In this document: one piece after another, positions 11,501-23,047 of the stretch | Numbering within the stretch: the first letter of the stretch is position 1 | Layout of the letters: each line of letters opens with the position of its first letter | Assembly (NCBI GenBank): GCA_014529385.2 | Contig: CM043956.1 | Location: forward strand, 58,785,120-58,849,119 | DNA length: 64,000 nt | Reading direction: 5' to 3' | DNA from: Adiantum capillus-veneris | Lineage: Eukaryota; Streptophyta; Polypodiopsida; Polypodiales; Pteridaceae | The notes under the pieces: model-generated | Databases searched by the model: none | What the model saw: only the letters and a program-made list of their open reading frames with translations | What the model was told of the DNA's origin: nothing | Program-made: the position numbers and the translations under genes

Positions 11501-13516
11501 AATAGAGCTCTTTATTGACTTGTTGAAAGCTGGTGTATGTACAATGGGGATGGTGTTACCCATCTCCCTAGCATCTATATACATGTCCTTTTCCCTGAAC
11601 TTAAAGGAGATTCTCCTTTCAGGAAATTTAACATGGGCAGCCAGACGGTCAAACCATGGTGCCCCTAGGATTACATCCTCATGCTTGAGAGGAGAGATAA
11701 AGAAATCCTCTTTGTCCACATAGCCTTGGACATGAAGCCTCAATTTCCCGATTAAGGGAGTGACTGAAGCTTCTTGCCCCTTGAAGGCACTGTCTGCGGG
11801 TAGGATATCTCCCATCTCGTAGGATTGTATGCCTAGCTTGGTGGCTAACTCCATAGATATGAAATTGTGAGTAGAACCAGGGTCAAAGAGAATAAAAGCA
11901 TCATGTTCTCTTACCTTTCCCCAAGCATGGCATAGAGGAGATCCTTTGTGGTGAGTTTGGTGAATCTCCTCCTCTTGGATTTCAACCAAAGAAGCTCTAG
12001 GAGGATCTTGGCGGTTGTTCTTTTGGGGACAAGCGCGGTACGCATGCCCTTGTTCGCCGCACTTGAAACACCGGTTATCTTTACGATAACGCTCAAGCTC
12101 TTCAGGAGAGAGTTTATTCTTTCCTTTGTAAACTCCCTTCTCTTTAGCTTTGTTGGAATTGCCCTTAGGAGACTTTTGGACATTGTCCTTCCCCTTAGGC
12201 TCATTGGTACCTTTGTTTTCCGGGGGCTTATTATTTCTTTTACCCCCCGTTTGGAAATTGATTCGCGAGGCCACCATAGTATGGTGTATTACCGCCGATA
12301 TGGTACGTGGCCTTTGGGAGTTGACATACTCCGCCATTTCTTCGGTTAAGCCCGCACAAAATTGTTGCTTTTGCTCTCCAAAATCCAACTTTTTGAAGAC
12401 AGTGGCTTTGAGTTGTAGGTCCCAAAACTTGTCTACATATTTGTGGATGGATTCATTGGGAGAGAGCTTTAAGCTTCGCCATTCGGTGAGTACTTTGTCT
12501 TTGGCATCGGTGGCCAAAAACTGCTTCATAATGGAAGCTCTTAAAGCCTTCCATGTTCGTGGAGCTTCACCGTTGGCTCGTAGGCTAGACCACCATTGTC
12601 TGGCGGACTTTTGAAAGTGCATAGCTACATGGCGTAGCTTAGAGGACTCCGTGAAGCCCTCATCTCCAAACGCCGCATCGAATTGCTGGATAAAGGCCAA
12701 AACTTTGTCTGTAGCACCGAAGGTGCCATCATAGGTAAGGAAAGAGATGCTCTTCCCTCCCTCTTTGAATTTCTTCAGCTTGGACGACCTCTTCCATGCG
12801 GCATAGGATTTCCTATGGCCTCTTCTTTTTGATGGTTCAAAAGTTGCACCATCACTTTCTTCAGAAGATGAAGAATTTGAAGAAGGTGGAGAAGAGGGTG
12901 ACCTCTTTCTCGCCTTTTTCTTGTCTTGATCTTTGTCGTCTTCACCATAGCTTTCATAAGAGGAAGAGGATGAAGAAGATGGAGAAGAGGGTGTCCTCTT
13001 TCTCGCCTTTTTCTTCTCTTGCTTTTTATCATCCCTCTTTGAATTATGGCGTGGAGAAGAGTGTGATGGTCTTCTCCGCTTTGGTGGTGATGGAGAGCGT
13101 TTAGCCCGCCGTCTTCGTGGAGCCATCTCCGCCGAGGTGGCGGGAGACTCGCTTCTTTCTCGTTCCTTCGGTGGAGGCTCTTGAGTTCTCCTTTGGGAAG
13201 GAGATGCATCATCAAGAAGTAAGTTCTTGAGCCCTTCATATGGATTCTCTTCTTCTTCCCGAATCGGAGAGAGACCTCTTTTGGTAGTCTCACAAGGAGG
13301 CTTCCTAGGTGTTCTCTCGTCATGGTGATGAGCTTGGAGAATCCCGTGAGCACGGAGCTGCCGTTGCACTTCACTTTGGAGAGATGGATTGCCCATGGCT
13401 TGTTGAAGCCTAGAAACAAGATAATTAACAAGCATTGAAGCATCATTAGTAGCTTGCTCATGAGCAAAATCAAAGTTATCAACATTAATTTCACTCTCTT
13501 TAATATTGTCAGCCAT
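8567..13516 (-). CDS. Gag-Pol polyprotein with C-terminal chromodomain
   Basis: A single uninterrupted 1,649-residue ORF starting MADNIKESE. Domains in order: Ser/Arg/Lys-rich N-terminus (about 100-250); gag core (about 255-400, with QWWSSL); CCHC zinc knuckle C483-C486-H491-C496; aspartic protease with the variant active site D545-P-G; reverse transcriptase (about 770-950) with the FFDD motif at 891-894; RNase H with D1040, E1077 and D1102; integrase H2C2 (H1221, H1228, C1258, C1261) and catalytic triad D1291, D1352, E1388 with 35-residue spacing; a C-terminal chromodomain (about 1594-1645). The product makes virus-like particles, copies the RNA and integrates the cDNA; the chromodomain is thought to steer integration to particular chromatin. 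All catalytic residues checked are present. Gag and Pol share one frame without a stop, as in many plant chromoviruses. Confidence 0.96.
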   Translation of the reverse strand: MADNIKESEINVDNFDFAHEQATNDASMLVNYLVSRLQQAMGNPSLQSEVQRQLRAHGILQAHHHDERTPRKPPCETTKRGLSPIREEEENPYEGLKNLLLDDASPSQRRTQEPPPKERERSESPATSAEMAPRRRRAKRSPSPPKRRRPSHSSPRHNSKRDDKKQEKKKARKRTPSSPSSSSSSSYESYGEDDKDQDKKKARKRSPSSPPSSNSSSSEESDGATFEPSKRRGHRKSYAAWKRSSKLKKFKEGGKSISFLTYDGTFGATDKVLAFIQQFDAAFGDEGFTESSKLRHVAMHFQKSARQWWSSLRANGEAPRTWKALRASIMKQFLATDAKDKVLTEWRSLKLSPNESIHKYVDKFWDLQLKATVFKKLDFGEQKQQFCAGLTEEMAEYVNSQRPRTISAVIHHTMVASRINFQTGGKRNNKPPENKGTNEPKGKDNVQKSPKGNSNKAKEKGVYKGKNKLSPEELERYRKDNRCFKCGEQGHAYRACPQKNNRQDPPRASLVEIQEEEIHQTHHKGSPLCHAWGKVREHDAFILFDPGSTHNFISMELATKLGIQSYEMGDILPADSAFKGQEASVTPLIGKLRLHVQGYVDKEDFFISPLKHEDVILGAPWFDRLAAHVKFPERRISFKFREKDMYIDAREMGNTIPIVHTPAFNKSIKSSISVYMIFVKDSQNEPNALAKENKSNQKELELSNFLKGFQDVFIDDIPCELPPKRGNDDHAIELLPGSSPPNKPPYRVSQAQQEEIMRQVHELIEKGMVRPSSSPFCSPVLLVQKKDGTYRMCVDYRALNRITIKNRFPVPRVEDLFDKLQGSTYFSRIDLKSGYHQIRIVDQDIVKTAFRTTFGLYEYIVMPFGLTNAPATFNRLMEKLFRPHRTFTGVFFDDIIIYSNSLEEHKQHLQVIFQVLRENKLYVNRKKSEFFLQEIQYLGHIISQDGIQMDPSKLEVIKGWPKPRNLHELRSFIGMCAYYRRFIEKFSQIAGPLHDLTKKNVRYTWSAKENNAFEKLKEKLISQPVLTLPDLSKPFEVQCDACGDYLGAVLLQEGHAIGYESRRLDPVEQALGIYEKELLAVLHALDSWKHYLLGTPFILRTDHQSLKYFMTQTKLSDKQMRWANFLSQFHFHIAHIAGKHNQVADALSRRPRVNAVSIATHNDLSSMIDEYAIDPDFRDVISALALGKKEEPFILQDGYLLYGNRLCVTNSLREKVMYESHAPPYAGHRGIQSTLKGIETYFYWPTMKVNIHEYVSKCVVCQKTKFDRGKQLGLLQPLPIPNSPWESISMDFIFGLPKSIHGNTGIWTIVDRFSKQAHFIPVKKTIKAHQMATLFISQIFKYHGLPMSIVSDRDPRMTSNFWKGLFENLGTRLNFSSAYHPQTDGQSEIANLTILDLLKAYVTEVDQRSQWEKYLPLVEYAYNNTIHTSTGKAPFEVIEGRSKSPLLLKVHGKIFAADEYSRDLQESFQKIKDAISISQQRQKAAADKHRRAQAFKENDWVLLKFPKARLRHTTGKNPTGHQKYYAKLAKRYYGPFQILRPINEMAYQLKLPNHWLIHNAFHVSLLKPYKGEPPQEPTIEDPPEIEDHEEVLQPESILRHEDKVLRGGKTIRRYLIKFKNYPFEDARWMQGIQLKDNLNLVNAYNASQE

Positions 13517-13920
13517 TCTAACAACTTTTAGGTGTAAACTTTTTAGGTGTACTTTGGCACTTCAAGCCCTAGTTGCTACCCCTCTTTACCCCTTTAGAAA
13601 AAGCACTCAAGCTACTGTACCCGCGGCTCGAATACCATTAATTGCAAGGAATAGAAGAGAGGGTCTTTCGACACCAAAACAGCACCGGCTCCTGTCAAGC
13701 TTCTAATAGCTCAATAGTGGTTAAGCCGTAGGCAAGTCCCGTAGGACTCCACTATTAAGACCATAGCTCTCGACGGTGATGCCCCGTTAACTGCACAAAG
13801 GCAGGCGCACTGCAAGGCTGAAAAATCCCTATTCTACTTACTCACAGGCAATTAATAATACCAACCATTTGTAGCTAGCTTGAGGACCTCCCTTCTTGAG
13901 CAAGAAAAGAGAAACCTTGA
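13517..13920 (-). other. Untranslated leader of the young element
   Basis: About 400 nt between the PBS and the gag start with no ORF of note. It would form the 5' leader and packaging region of the genomic RNA; no specific structure is claimed. Confidence 0.7.
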
Positions 13921-13933
13921 GCTCTGATACCAA
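13921..13933 (-). other. Primer-binding site for initiator tRNA-Met
   Basis: The minus strand just inside the 5' LTR reads TTGGTATCAGAGC. TGGTATCAGAGC is the well-known plant PBS complementary to the 3' end of initiator tRNA-Met. Confidence 0.95.
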
Positions 13934-15524
13934 TGTAACATTTAATGGCCTAAAATCTTTTGTGTAGCGGAATTTAGCATGAACATAGTGGGCATTTCAT
14001 TAGAGTTGATTCCTAATGAGAATTACAAGAGTGCTTGGGTGGAGAGAGCAACAAAAAGCATAACACCTAGTTAGATAGCATCGACAATACTTTCAAAAGA
14101 GAGAGTAATTAAGCTATTGACAACAGTTGAGGACCGGATTTGCATGGAGCCGGTCCCCCCTCCAAAAGGCTTTGTATTATGGTTTCTCCCATCAAGAGAG
14201 ACATTGTACAATACAATTCTTTGTGTTCCTTCAAGACTAGCTAGTGCAATGAAGATGGAAGCTTCATACACCAAGCAAAACACTTAATCAAACACAACTT
14301 GAATTATCCCCGTTCTCAGACCCAAGACCTCACACACCTTCGAAGATGGTGAGAGCTAGCAGGGTATGAGAGTAGATTGAGAGGAAAAAGAAGTATCTTA
14401 CGAGAAAGAAGTACATCTCCTCACATAATCACTCATATTAGCATAGCTTAGCTTAGTAATTAGCTTGGTAGAGAAGATGAGCATGCATTGAAGCTTGGCT
14501 CTTGGTTGGATTTGCATCCACATGCCAAGAGAGTGTTGATGTAGGCTTCTATCCACAAGCTTGGAGTAGGTGATGAGCTCTCCATTAAAGCTTGGGAGGA
14601 GATAGAGTGTTTTTCCTTCACACATGGTCAAGTGTGAGAGTGTGTGTGTCCATGCCAAGCAAAAATCAGCCCCCTCTCTCTCTTGGGCGAGCCCTAGCTG
14701 CTAAGTTAGGCTGGCTTTTGCCTCATTGGACCTCCCCAGATCCAGCCAATAGGGATTAAGCAGCATAAGTGATAGCCTTCTGACATGTGTCCCCCTTTCC
14801 CCTTTTGGGAGAGCTTTAGATAATTAAATAATTAAACTAAACTCTCATTGGACCCCTTTGCCTCCTGGCCAATAGGAATCAGGCAAGCCATGGGGCTCCT
14901 GAATGCTCATTGGTCCCCTTGGGAGACTGCCCAATAGTCTTCTAGGACACTTAATTCTTATTGGTTTCTTTTATTAAATGTTTTTAAATTAATTAAACTA
15001 GATTTACTCTAGCTTAATTCTCATTGGTCCACTTCAAGGGTCTTCCAATAGGAATTGGGCACACCTTGTGGGCATCTGGCCTAGGGAGCTGACATGTGTC
15101 CCTCATTCCCTTTGTGTAAAGGGAGCCTGTGTGTGTGTGTGTAGCTTTCTCTCTCATCCCCTAGCTTTGGGGCTCGCCCCCTCCCATGTAGGGATGCAGA
15201 AAGACTTTTTGGGCACACACACTAAGCATCCAATTTTTCCTAAGGTTGACCTTTGGACACAACCTTTGAATTTTGGAACCTTAGCATTTTGGAAGTCTTA
15301 ATGGGCTGAACCTTAGGGTCTTTTTAGCCCGTTGTTTCACATGGCTCTTTTGCAGATGGCCCCCCCTTTGGATCCCTATTTTCCCTCCTTTGGATCCCTA
15401 CTGTGGCCGGTCTGCTAACTTAACCAATATTCTAGCTTTTTCTCCCTTGGCACTTCCCCACATTAAATGATCAGTTTAATATGAGAAAATCATTTAGGAG
15501 AATTAGATATTGATTATTATGACA
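13934..15524 (-). repeat. 5' LTR of the young element
   Basis: 1,591 bp, near-identical to 6,617-8,208, with TG...CA termini. The four ATTGG/CCAAT pairs recur at about 14,725, 14,847, 14,909 and 15,023. Being upstream of gag-pol on the minus strand, it should hold the promoter. Confidence 0.96.
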
Positions 15525-15733
15525 GTTTGAGGGGGGATTGTTGGATTTTAAGCCCTGGTTAAAGTGGTTTAGCCCATGGAAAACCATTATGTCAACAAAC
15601 AGTCACACACCACTCTTTAAAGTGGGAGTTTGCATGGAAAAATATTGGATATTATTAGCTTACACTTTCTATATATATGTAAGAGCTTTTCAATAATTCA
15701 TAGCATATTTATTTTGTTCATCTTTCTCCCAAA

Positions 15734-15824
<91 letters not shown>

Positions 15825-16393
15825 ACGCTCTCCCTACCATGGCTCTTCATCAGCTCTGCCCACCATAGCGCTACACCCAACTAGCAAGTCCCTTTCACTT
15901 CACATTTTTCCACTTAGCTGAGTTGGTGCTTGAAAGATGATGATGTTGAAGCTTGCTTAGTATGAATTATAATTGAATTTGAATTTTAGGTGAAGAGGTA
16001 GCCAGAGAACATTTGGCTATGAAGCATAGTTGAAGAAAAAATTATGCAAAGCTTGTTGCTTCACAATGAGAGTTTTGGCAAGATAACAATATCCGTACCA
16101 ACCTATTTAAAATTTGAGGACAATGAAGGTGTGTAACATCATTACTCATCCAATACTCTCCTTTAACACTAAAGGAAACCTTCTCCTAGGGAAAGGGCAC
16201 ATTCTCTCTAAATCATGAAACTTAGTAAAGAAAGTGTGCACCCTCACTGCCATAATTTATGTATGGATTTTCTTTTGACACCTGCATGTGCACATATAGC
16301 ATCCAATTGCATCATCTTCTTAGAGATAACTTTCTACTTATGTAGATTGTATACTCTAACTCATGTTTTTATCTTGCAACTTCTTAAGTAAAC
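15525..16393 (+). mobile_element. Relic starting with a PPT/LTR-like junction
   Basis: Immediately after the young element come gtttgaggggggat and then TGTTGGATTTTAAGCCC at 15,539, which looks like a polypurine tract followed by the 5' end of an LTR. About 140 bp on is a TATA-like ctatatatatg, and a CT microsatellite follows at 15,737-15,822. I cannot place the LTR's right end and see no coding sequence; the second half was displaced by the insertion at 16,394 and continues at 21,893. Confidence 0.5.
15737..15822. repeat. (CT)43 microsatellite
   Basis: A pure CT run downstream of the TATA-like sequence of the relic. Open frames through it encode only Ser-Leu or Arg-Glu repeats and are not genes. 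Confidence 0.97.
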
Positions 16394-16557
16394 TGTCATG
16401 CCAAGGGCATACCTGGGGGGGGGGGGGGGGGGGGGGGGGGGGTCACTGACCCGGGCCAACAGGCCGCCTACCAGTGTGGACTGGGGATTCAGGCCAAGGG
16501 CTATATATATGGGAGATTGGGTGGTGAGTCCTACAAGGTAGTTCCCTGGGCTTCTTA
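16394..16557 (+). repeat. 5' LTR (164 bp)
   Basis: It matches 21,750-21,892 except mainly for an expanded poly-G run at about 16,415-16,441, which accounts for most of the length difference. A TATA-like ctatatatat lies in the second half. Confidence 0.93.
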
Positions 16558-16570
16558 TTGGTATCAGAGT
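16558..16570 (+). other. Primer-binding site for initiator tRNA-Met
   Basis: TTGGTATCAGAGT directly follows the 5' LTR, matching the plant initiator-Met PBS. Confidence 0.93.
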
Positions 16571-16827
16571 TAAAAATAGTCCAAGGCAGGCGTGGTCCTC
16601 TCATGCTTTTGCATGTGCATGCAAACGGCCGTGGAGCTCCTCTCTTGCCATGCGGGGAAGAAGTCAAGGAGAAATTCGAGAGCAAGCGCGTGTGTAGAGC
16701 CGCTTGGGGCGGGGGAGGGAAGGTTTTGAGACCGGCGTCAAAGTGTGCACAAGTAGGCTGAGAAGGAGCACGAGGGGAAGTTAAGGAGATTCCATCACAC
16801 GGGCGGGCGCAGCCAAGCAACACAACA

Positions 16828-16937
<110 letters not shown>

Positions 16938-17419
16938 GACTTTGCCATGTTCGCCATTGCCATCTCTTGAAGTTCTTTTTTCACATTTAAGCACCCAAAG
17001 GCCTTTGGCCTTAGGGCAAAGACCTTTATATCTTAAGGGCAAGTACCAATGGGCTTTAAGCCTGCATTCAAGAAGCAGTTGGTTCGGGAGATTTTGACAA
17101 GGTGCCAAATCTTGGCAAGTTGAATCTTGGCACATATTTGGCACACCTTCAACAAGCCACTGGTTTGCTGCACCTACAGAAATTTGGCAAGCACGGGTCA
17201 AAAGCTCGACGAAGCACATTCGAATTGCAAATTATGCAAGGTGACTTCACAACAAGCTTGATTTCCTGGATTTGTGGCTTTCGACAACCATATATTGCGG
17301 TTGTAGACCCTAATTAGCACGGCTAATTATCGACATCTGTGGTGCATTCTACAATTAGGAACTTTCTTTGGAATCAAGGTATTCTTCTTTTTCTTTCCCA
17401 GCATTGCAAAGTCACCATG

Positions 17420-20400
17420 GATTCAGATATCAACATGACTTTTGACTTCGAGCACAATATGCCCGATCCTCCCAATGATGGCTCGCGGTCGGATACTCTC
17501 ACGAAGGGTACCTGCAAAGCTACGGGAGGAGGTGACGCCTATGAATTGCTCGATATCCAAGAATTTCGAGCACTTCGAGCACGCATAGCGGTGATGGAAA
17601 CAAACTTTGCATCATTAAACAAAAATGTCAGTAAATTATCCACTTTAGTGATATAGTTTATGCAACAGCAGGCCAAGGGCCCTATTGACACACACATGCA
17701 TGAGCACGTAGCCGATTAGGGGCAGGGCCCTCCTTGTCATGTACAAGGTCCATCTCCAGATTCTCTGCACTCTCTCACTACATAGGAGGTGGACGAGTTT
17801 TTGAAAAATACAAAGCCACCAACTTTTAAGGGAGAGGACTGAGAGCGCAATAAGGATGTAGTGAATATCTTTTTCAGCAAGTGGGATGGAATTCATGCCT
17901 TACGGCATACTCCATATGCATTCAAAGCACTACAGACAAGTCTGACTCTAGAAGGTAAGGCCTATAAATGGTGGATGTCTCTCAAGGAGAAGAATATCAT
18001 ACCACAGCGTTGGACATCCTTTGAGGCTATGTTTAGAAAAGAGTTCTTGCCCACGAATAAGGCAGATAGAAATTGAACGACTTGGGACACGTGTTCCACG
18101 CGCCAACAGCCATCATTGCTTGAATATATCTCGCACTATTGGGATGTTGACCTCAAGTTGGAAGGGTTAGACACCTTTCAACAAGTACATGGGTGTACCC
18201 ATGGTCTGACGCCAAAGCTTAAGAATCACGTCAAGACTTAGGACGCTAAAACACTTGAGGAGGCTATAGTGAAAGCGCACATTCATGATGATCCACATGA
18301 GAAAAAATACACATGGTAATACACAGACACAACATGGGCACAATAAAAGGAAACATGTAGTAGCCAATTCTAAAGCAGCTAAAAACCCCAAGGGGTCTCG
18401 AGGGCCTCCCTCTCCTGAGGAATAAAGACTCAAATTGCCACAAACTCCAAGTTCGCACCGCTACAAGGTAGCAATGATGAATGGCTATGATACCAAAGTA
18501 TGGGATACTCAAGTCAGAGCCGTACCGTTGGAAATTCAAGGCTATTCCACATCCTTGGATTTCTAAGTTATGAATATGGAGCGGGCAGATGTGGTACTTG
18601 GTAGAGAGTGGTTGCATAGCCTAAGACCATCACTGAAGCGTAGCTACGAGCACAACGGTTTGATGTTTGAATCCCATGGCGCACATTGTTGTTGCTAGGA
18701 GAGCAAGATGTAACTTCCTCACCACTGATATGTACAGCAGAGCTTACGAAACTCACTTTTGATAATGAAATAGAAGAAGTTTTCTTGTGTTACTCATTGT
18801 CTCATTTTCTTTCAAATGTTCTATTAAAAAATCCTCAACACCGCATGCTTCTCTCTCTTCTCTTCCAGATCTTCTCAACAAGCAAAGGTTGCTAGTCGGT
18901 TAAAAGATTTATTGATGGAACTTCAAAGATGACCGCTGACACGATCTATGCAACATGACATAGAAGTGGTTGCAGGCAGTAAACCAGTCAGTAAACCATC
19001 CTACAGAGGCTGCTGAGATAGAACGTCAACTTGGGGGCTATCTTAGCAAAGGGTTTATTCGATCGTGTTCTTCACCATGGGCTTCTCCTATCCTATTGGT
19101 AAATAAAAAGGATGGTAGTATGCACATGTGCGTAGACTACCGTGGGTTAAATGCGGTCACTGTTAAGAACAAGTACCCATTACCACGAGTGGATGAGCTA
19201 CTTGACAAGCTCACTCATGTTCATATTTTTACAAAGATCGACTTGCAGAGTCGGGCTATCACCAAGTACGTATTTGTCTTGCTGATATACCCAAAACTGC
19301 ATTCCGGACAAGGTTTGGGCATTACGAGGTTTTGGTATACCAATATGCCCGCTACTTTAATGACACTCATGGATAGTGTCTTGGGATCGTACTTGGGCAA
19401 GTTTGTTATCGTTTCTCTCGATGACATTCTCGTATACAGTGCTTTTAAGGAAGAGCACTTGCAATATCTGAGGCAGGTGTTTGAATTGCTAAGAGAAAAT
19501 AACTTATATGCCAAAGAATCAAAGTGAGATTTTCTCAAGGAGGAAATTTACTATCTAGGGCATGTTATCTCAGCTAATGGGATGCACATGGATCAACCAA
19601 AGTGGATGCCATTCGGAAGTGGCCTTCTCCTAAAAATCTAGAAGAGTTACAGATTTTCTTGGGATTTGCAGGTTTTTATCGACGATTCGTTAAAAACTAT
19701 GCTCATATTGATGTGCCAATGACAAACCAGCTGAAGGGCAAAGGAAAAACCTTTCAGTGGGGTGTCGCTCAACAACAAAGTTTTGATACGCTCAAGGATG
19801 CATTAGCTACAACTCCTGTTCTAGCTATTTTGAATCCTTTGAAGCCATTCATTTTGGAAATGGATGCCAGTAATCATGTTATTGGAGCAGTCCTTCTCCA
19901 AGAGGGGAGGCCAATTGCATTTTAAAGCAAGAAGCTTGATTCAGAGCAGTAAAATTATTCTGCTTATGAACGTGAACTCTACGCAATAGTATTTGCCTTA
20001 AAGACATGGCGGCATTATTTGTATGGAGCTCAGTTTGAGATTGTGTTTGACCACAAAAGCATAAAATGGTTTACACAAAAAACCGACTTGAAGGGTCGAA
20101 AGGCCAGGTTGGCTGAGATTCTTTAGGAGTATGACACAAAGCTCTCAAAAGGACGATACAATGTGGTGGATGGTGCTCTTGGTCATATTTCTAAGATCAA
20201 TTCTCTTTTGTTCATGGAACTTCACAGTGAGTTTTTGGATTCTCTGAAGGGAAAATATGAGCATGATGATGCATACTCCAAAGTGTGGAGCCATGTGCAA
20301 ATGAGGTATCCTTCTCACTCCAATGCTGATAGTGTGTCGTTAACCTCCACACACAGCTCTTCTCAGTTGAGTGATGAGCTTCAGAGATGGAAGAATTTTT

Positions 20401-21749
20401 CCATCGATAATGGGTACCTACTCCCCAAGGGGAGAGTTTGTGTACTGCACGGACATTCGGTGCCAAATTCTTTATGAATGTCATGACAGTCCCAGTGTAG
20501 GGCACTCGTACATTAAAAAGACTTATGCTCTCGTAAGACGATAGTTTTACTGACCAGGTTTACATGGCTTTGTTAAAGACTATGTCTTGCATTGCCAAAA
20601 ATGTCAAGTTAACAAAGCAGATTGCCTAAAGGAAGGAGGACTCTTACATCCTTTGGAGATTTCCAATGGGAAATGGGAAAGTATCTCTATGGATTTTATT
20701 GTGGGTTTACCAACCATTGTACGAGGTCATGACTCGGTATGGGTGGTCGTAGATCGATTGACTAAATTATGCAAGTTTATTCCAACCAAGTCGACCATAA
20801 AGACTCTAGAATTATCTAAGCTATTTGTGGACAATCTATAAAAGTTGTATGGATTGCCAAGTAACATTGTGAGTGATTGTGATCCCAAGTTTAACAGTCA
20901 TTTTTGGAGGGCTGTGTTTAAACGATTGGGTACACAACTTAACCTCAGTACAGCAGATCATCCAGAAACGGATGGTCAAACTAAACAAGTTAACCAAGTG
21001 CTAGAGGATATGCTACGAGCACACGTTAGCAAGAAACAAACAAACTGGAAGGAGTATCTATCTCTTCTTGAGTTTGCTTATAACAATGCAAGCATGTCAC
21101 GATTGGATGTAGTCCTTTCATGCTCATGTATGGTTTTCAACCTAGGTCACCCGTTACGGTGGGGTTGGCAACCGAAAAACTCCATCAGGTTAAGGATTTT
21201 CTCCAAGACCATATGGACATTGTGAAACTCGCTCGTCAGAATGTCCGGCAAGCGCAGGATTGGTATAAGAAGTACGTTGATGAGAAATGTTGGCAATTGA
21301 GGAAGGGGAAGAGGTGTTTTTGCATGTGTCAGAGCATTCAGAAAGTCTGAAGACTGGACCAACACCTAAGTTATCTCTAAGATATTGTAGGCCTTTCAAG
21401 ATACTCAAGCGAGTTGGTGATCGTGCTTAAAAACTCTCATTACCGACACACTCTTGTGTCCATCCGGTTTTTCATGTAAGTCGTTTATGTAAACTTTTAC
21501 ATGGGGATGACAATGTCATTGACCAACAGATTCTCGTCAATTTCGTTGAACCTCCTATCCCACTGCATGAACCTGAGCAAATTCTCGACTATCATGATTT
21601 ACGTACGCGTCATCATGTACGTCGTAGCTTTAATCAAGTGGAAAGATCGACCTGATGAAGGCGCCACTTGGGAAAACATTAGTGTTCTTAAGAATAAGTT
21701 TCCCACTTTTGTTTTTGAGGACGAAAACACTTCTCCAAGGGGGGAGTAA
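17420..21749 (+). pseudogene. Broken gag-pol with chromodomain-like end
   Basis: Gag fragments lie at 17,420-17,656 and 17,861-18,076 (with KWWMSLKE, the gag core). A protease-region remnant near 18,575-18,640 contains VVLGREWLHSL. RT lies at 18,970-19,527 with the active-site motif SLDDILVYS, and RT connection/RNase H at 19,602-20,160. Integrase lies at about 20,460-21,225 (HCQKCQVNK zinc ligands, core around VVVDRLTK and SDCDPKF), and a chromodomain-like end at 21,600-21,749. At least seven in-frame stops or frameshifts separate these pieces, so no functional polyprotein can be made. Confidence 0.92.
21733..21749 (+). other. Polypurine tract
   Basis: ctccaaggggggagtaa directly precedes the 3' LTR. 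Confidence 0.92.
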
Positions 21750-21892
21750 TGTCATGCTAAGGGCATACCCGGGAGGTTCAGGGACCCGGGCCAAGAGGCT
21801 AGCTACCAGTGTGGACTGGGGGTTCAGGCCAAGGGCTATATATAAGGGAGGTTGGGCAGTGAATCCTACAAGGTAATTCCCTGGGCTTCATA
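21750..21892 (+). repeat. 3' LTR (143 bp)
   Basis: Starts TGTCATGCTAAGGGC and ends CTTCATA; followed by the TAAAC target duplication. Confidence 0.93.
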
Positions 21893-21897
21893 TAAAC

Positions 21898-22807
21898 ATG
21901 TATGATGTTCCTTCTACACCAAGCACTACCCCTCAGTTTTGAGTAATCAATACATGGATCTTGTACATTTGCATTAAAATTGTGCATGGGCTAAGTCGCT
22001 TATGGATCTTATGTTGAGTCACTTATTATGAGCTCATGGTAATGTACAAGTTTAACGGATGTTGTTTGAAGCATTGGCTGATTATGACTCTATCGCAAAA
22101 AAGGTATGGTTGCAAGCTTATGTACCCTTCTATCTTGGATTCCAATGAGGCTGAATATTTATACATCCAACCTAGTTTTTGTATTGGGCTATCAAGCCCA
22201 TTTCTTGAGTCTTTATAGGTATGTAGAAACGATCTACTCTAAATATTAGCCAAAAAGTCTCTCCTAGTCTCAATGGTTGGCTGCCCTTTGAGAGGTGGAA
22301 TGAAGACTCAACATCACCTTGATGGCCCAATGAGAAGGTAAGAAGTACATACTAGGCGCTACTATATACTATGTCTCTAAGTGAGTTGAGGTATTTGGCA
22401 CCATTAATCGTATTTTCACTAGATGGCCAAGTTTCTCCATGGAGATTTTGTCTTTTTGGTTTTCCTTATAGGTCTAGAGATCATTATGACCACACATTAA
22501 GGATCAAGTACTCACTTTCCAATGAGGTCAAGATGGTTTTGTCAAGTAGCTCAAAATCTCCCAACAACTTTGTTAAAAGCTTTGTCCAATGACTTGAAAG
22601 TCATCCATTAAAAATGTTTCTCATACTACTTCATAGAACATGGGTAAGCCAAAAGTGAAAATAAAATTCTAATCACTCTGCTAAGGAAAGCTATCTTTTT
22701 CACTTGCACATTTGTGCTCTTTGTTGGTTGTGAGGCCCTCCGACAAGGATTGATTCATCTAAAGACTTTTTTTGAGTCTCTTCTTCGTTTGATGGTAAGG
22801 GCCCCTT
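21898..22807. other. No gene seen
   Basis: Right-hand continuation of the DNA that was split by the short-LTR element. Short frames only; nothing recognised. Confidence 0.6.
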
Positions 22808-23000
22808 TGTTAGAGTTTTGGCATCTAAAGTGAATTGCCCAATTTGAAAGTGATCTCATTATTTATTTTGGCTTTTAGGTAATTATTTTACTTGTTTGTT
22901 AAAGTCTAGGTAGGACAATTTACGGAGGTGGGTATATATGTGACCCCTTGCCCCCATTGTACATTGTATCAATTCATTGCCAAGGTTAGTTCGTTCAACA

Positions 23001-23047
<47 letters not shown>

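Larger units (their letters stand above)
6617..15524 (-). mobile_element. Intact young Ty3/gypsy LTR retrotransposon (chromovirus type)
   Basis: An 8.9-kb element bounded by two 1.59-kb LTRs beginning TGTAACATTTAATGG and ending TTATGACA. The 5-bp sequence GTTTG flanks both ends (6,612-6,616 and 15,525-15,529), a target-site duplication. The transcript runs on the minus strand: 5' LTR at right, primer-binding site at 13,921-13,933, one gag-pol ORF, polypurine tract at 8,209-8,222, 3' LTR at left. By eye the LTRs differ at only two places: one substitution (near 6,739 versus 14,056) and one single-base indel (near 7,232 versus 14,549). With an uninterrupted polyprotein this points to recent, possibly still competent, transposition. 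It inserted next to what looks like the PPT/LTR junction of an older element. Confidence 0.96.

Noticed and set aside
11948-12614. Overlapping plus-strand frames opposite the gag-pol ORF
   Set aside because: Antisense shadows of the real polyprotein.
12775-13524. 249-codon minus-strand frame overlapping gag
   Set aside because: Shadow frame of the low-complexity Ser/Arg-rich gag N-terminus; no conserved motif.
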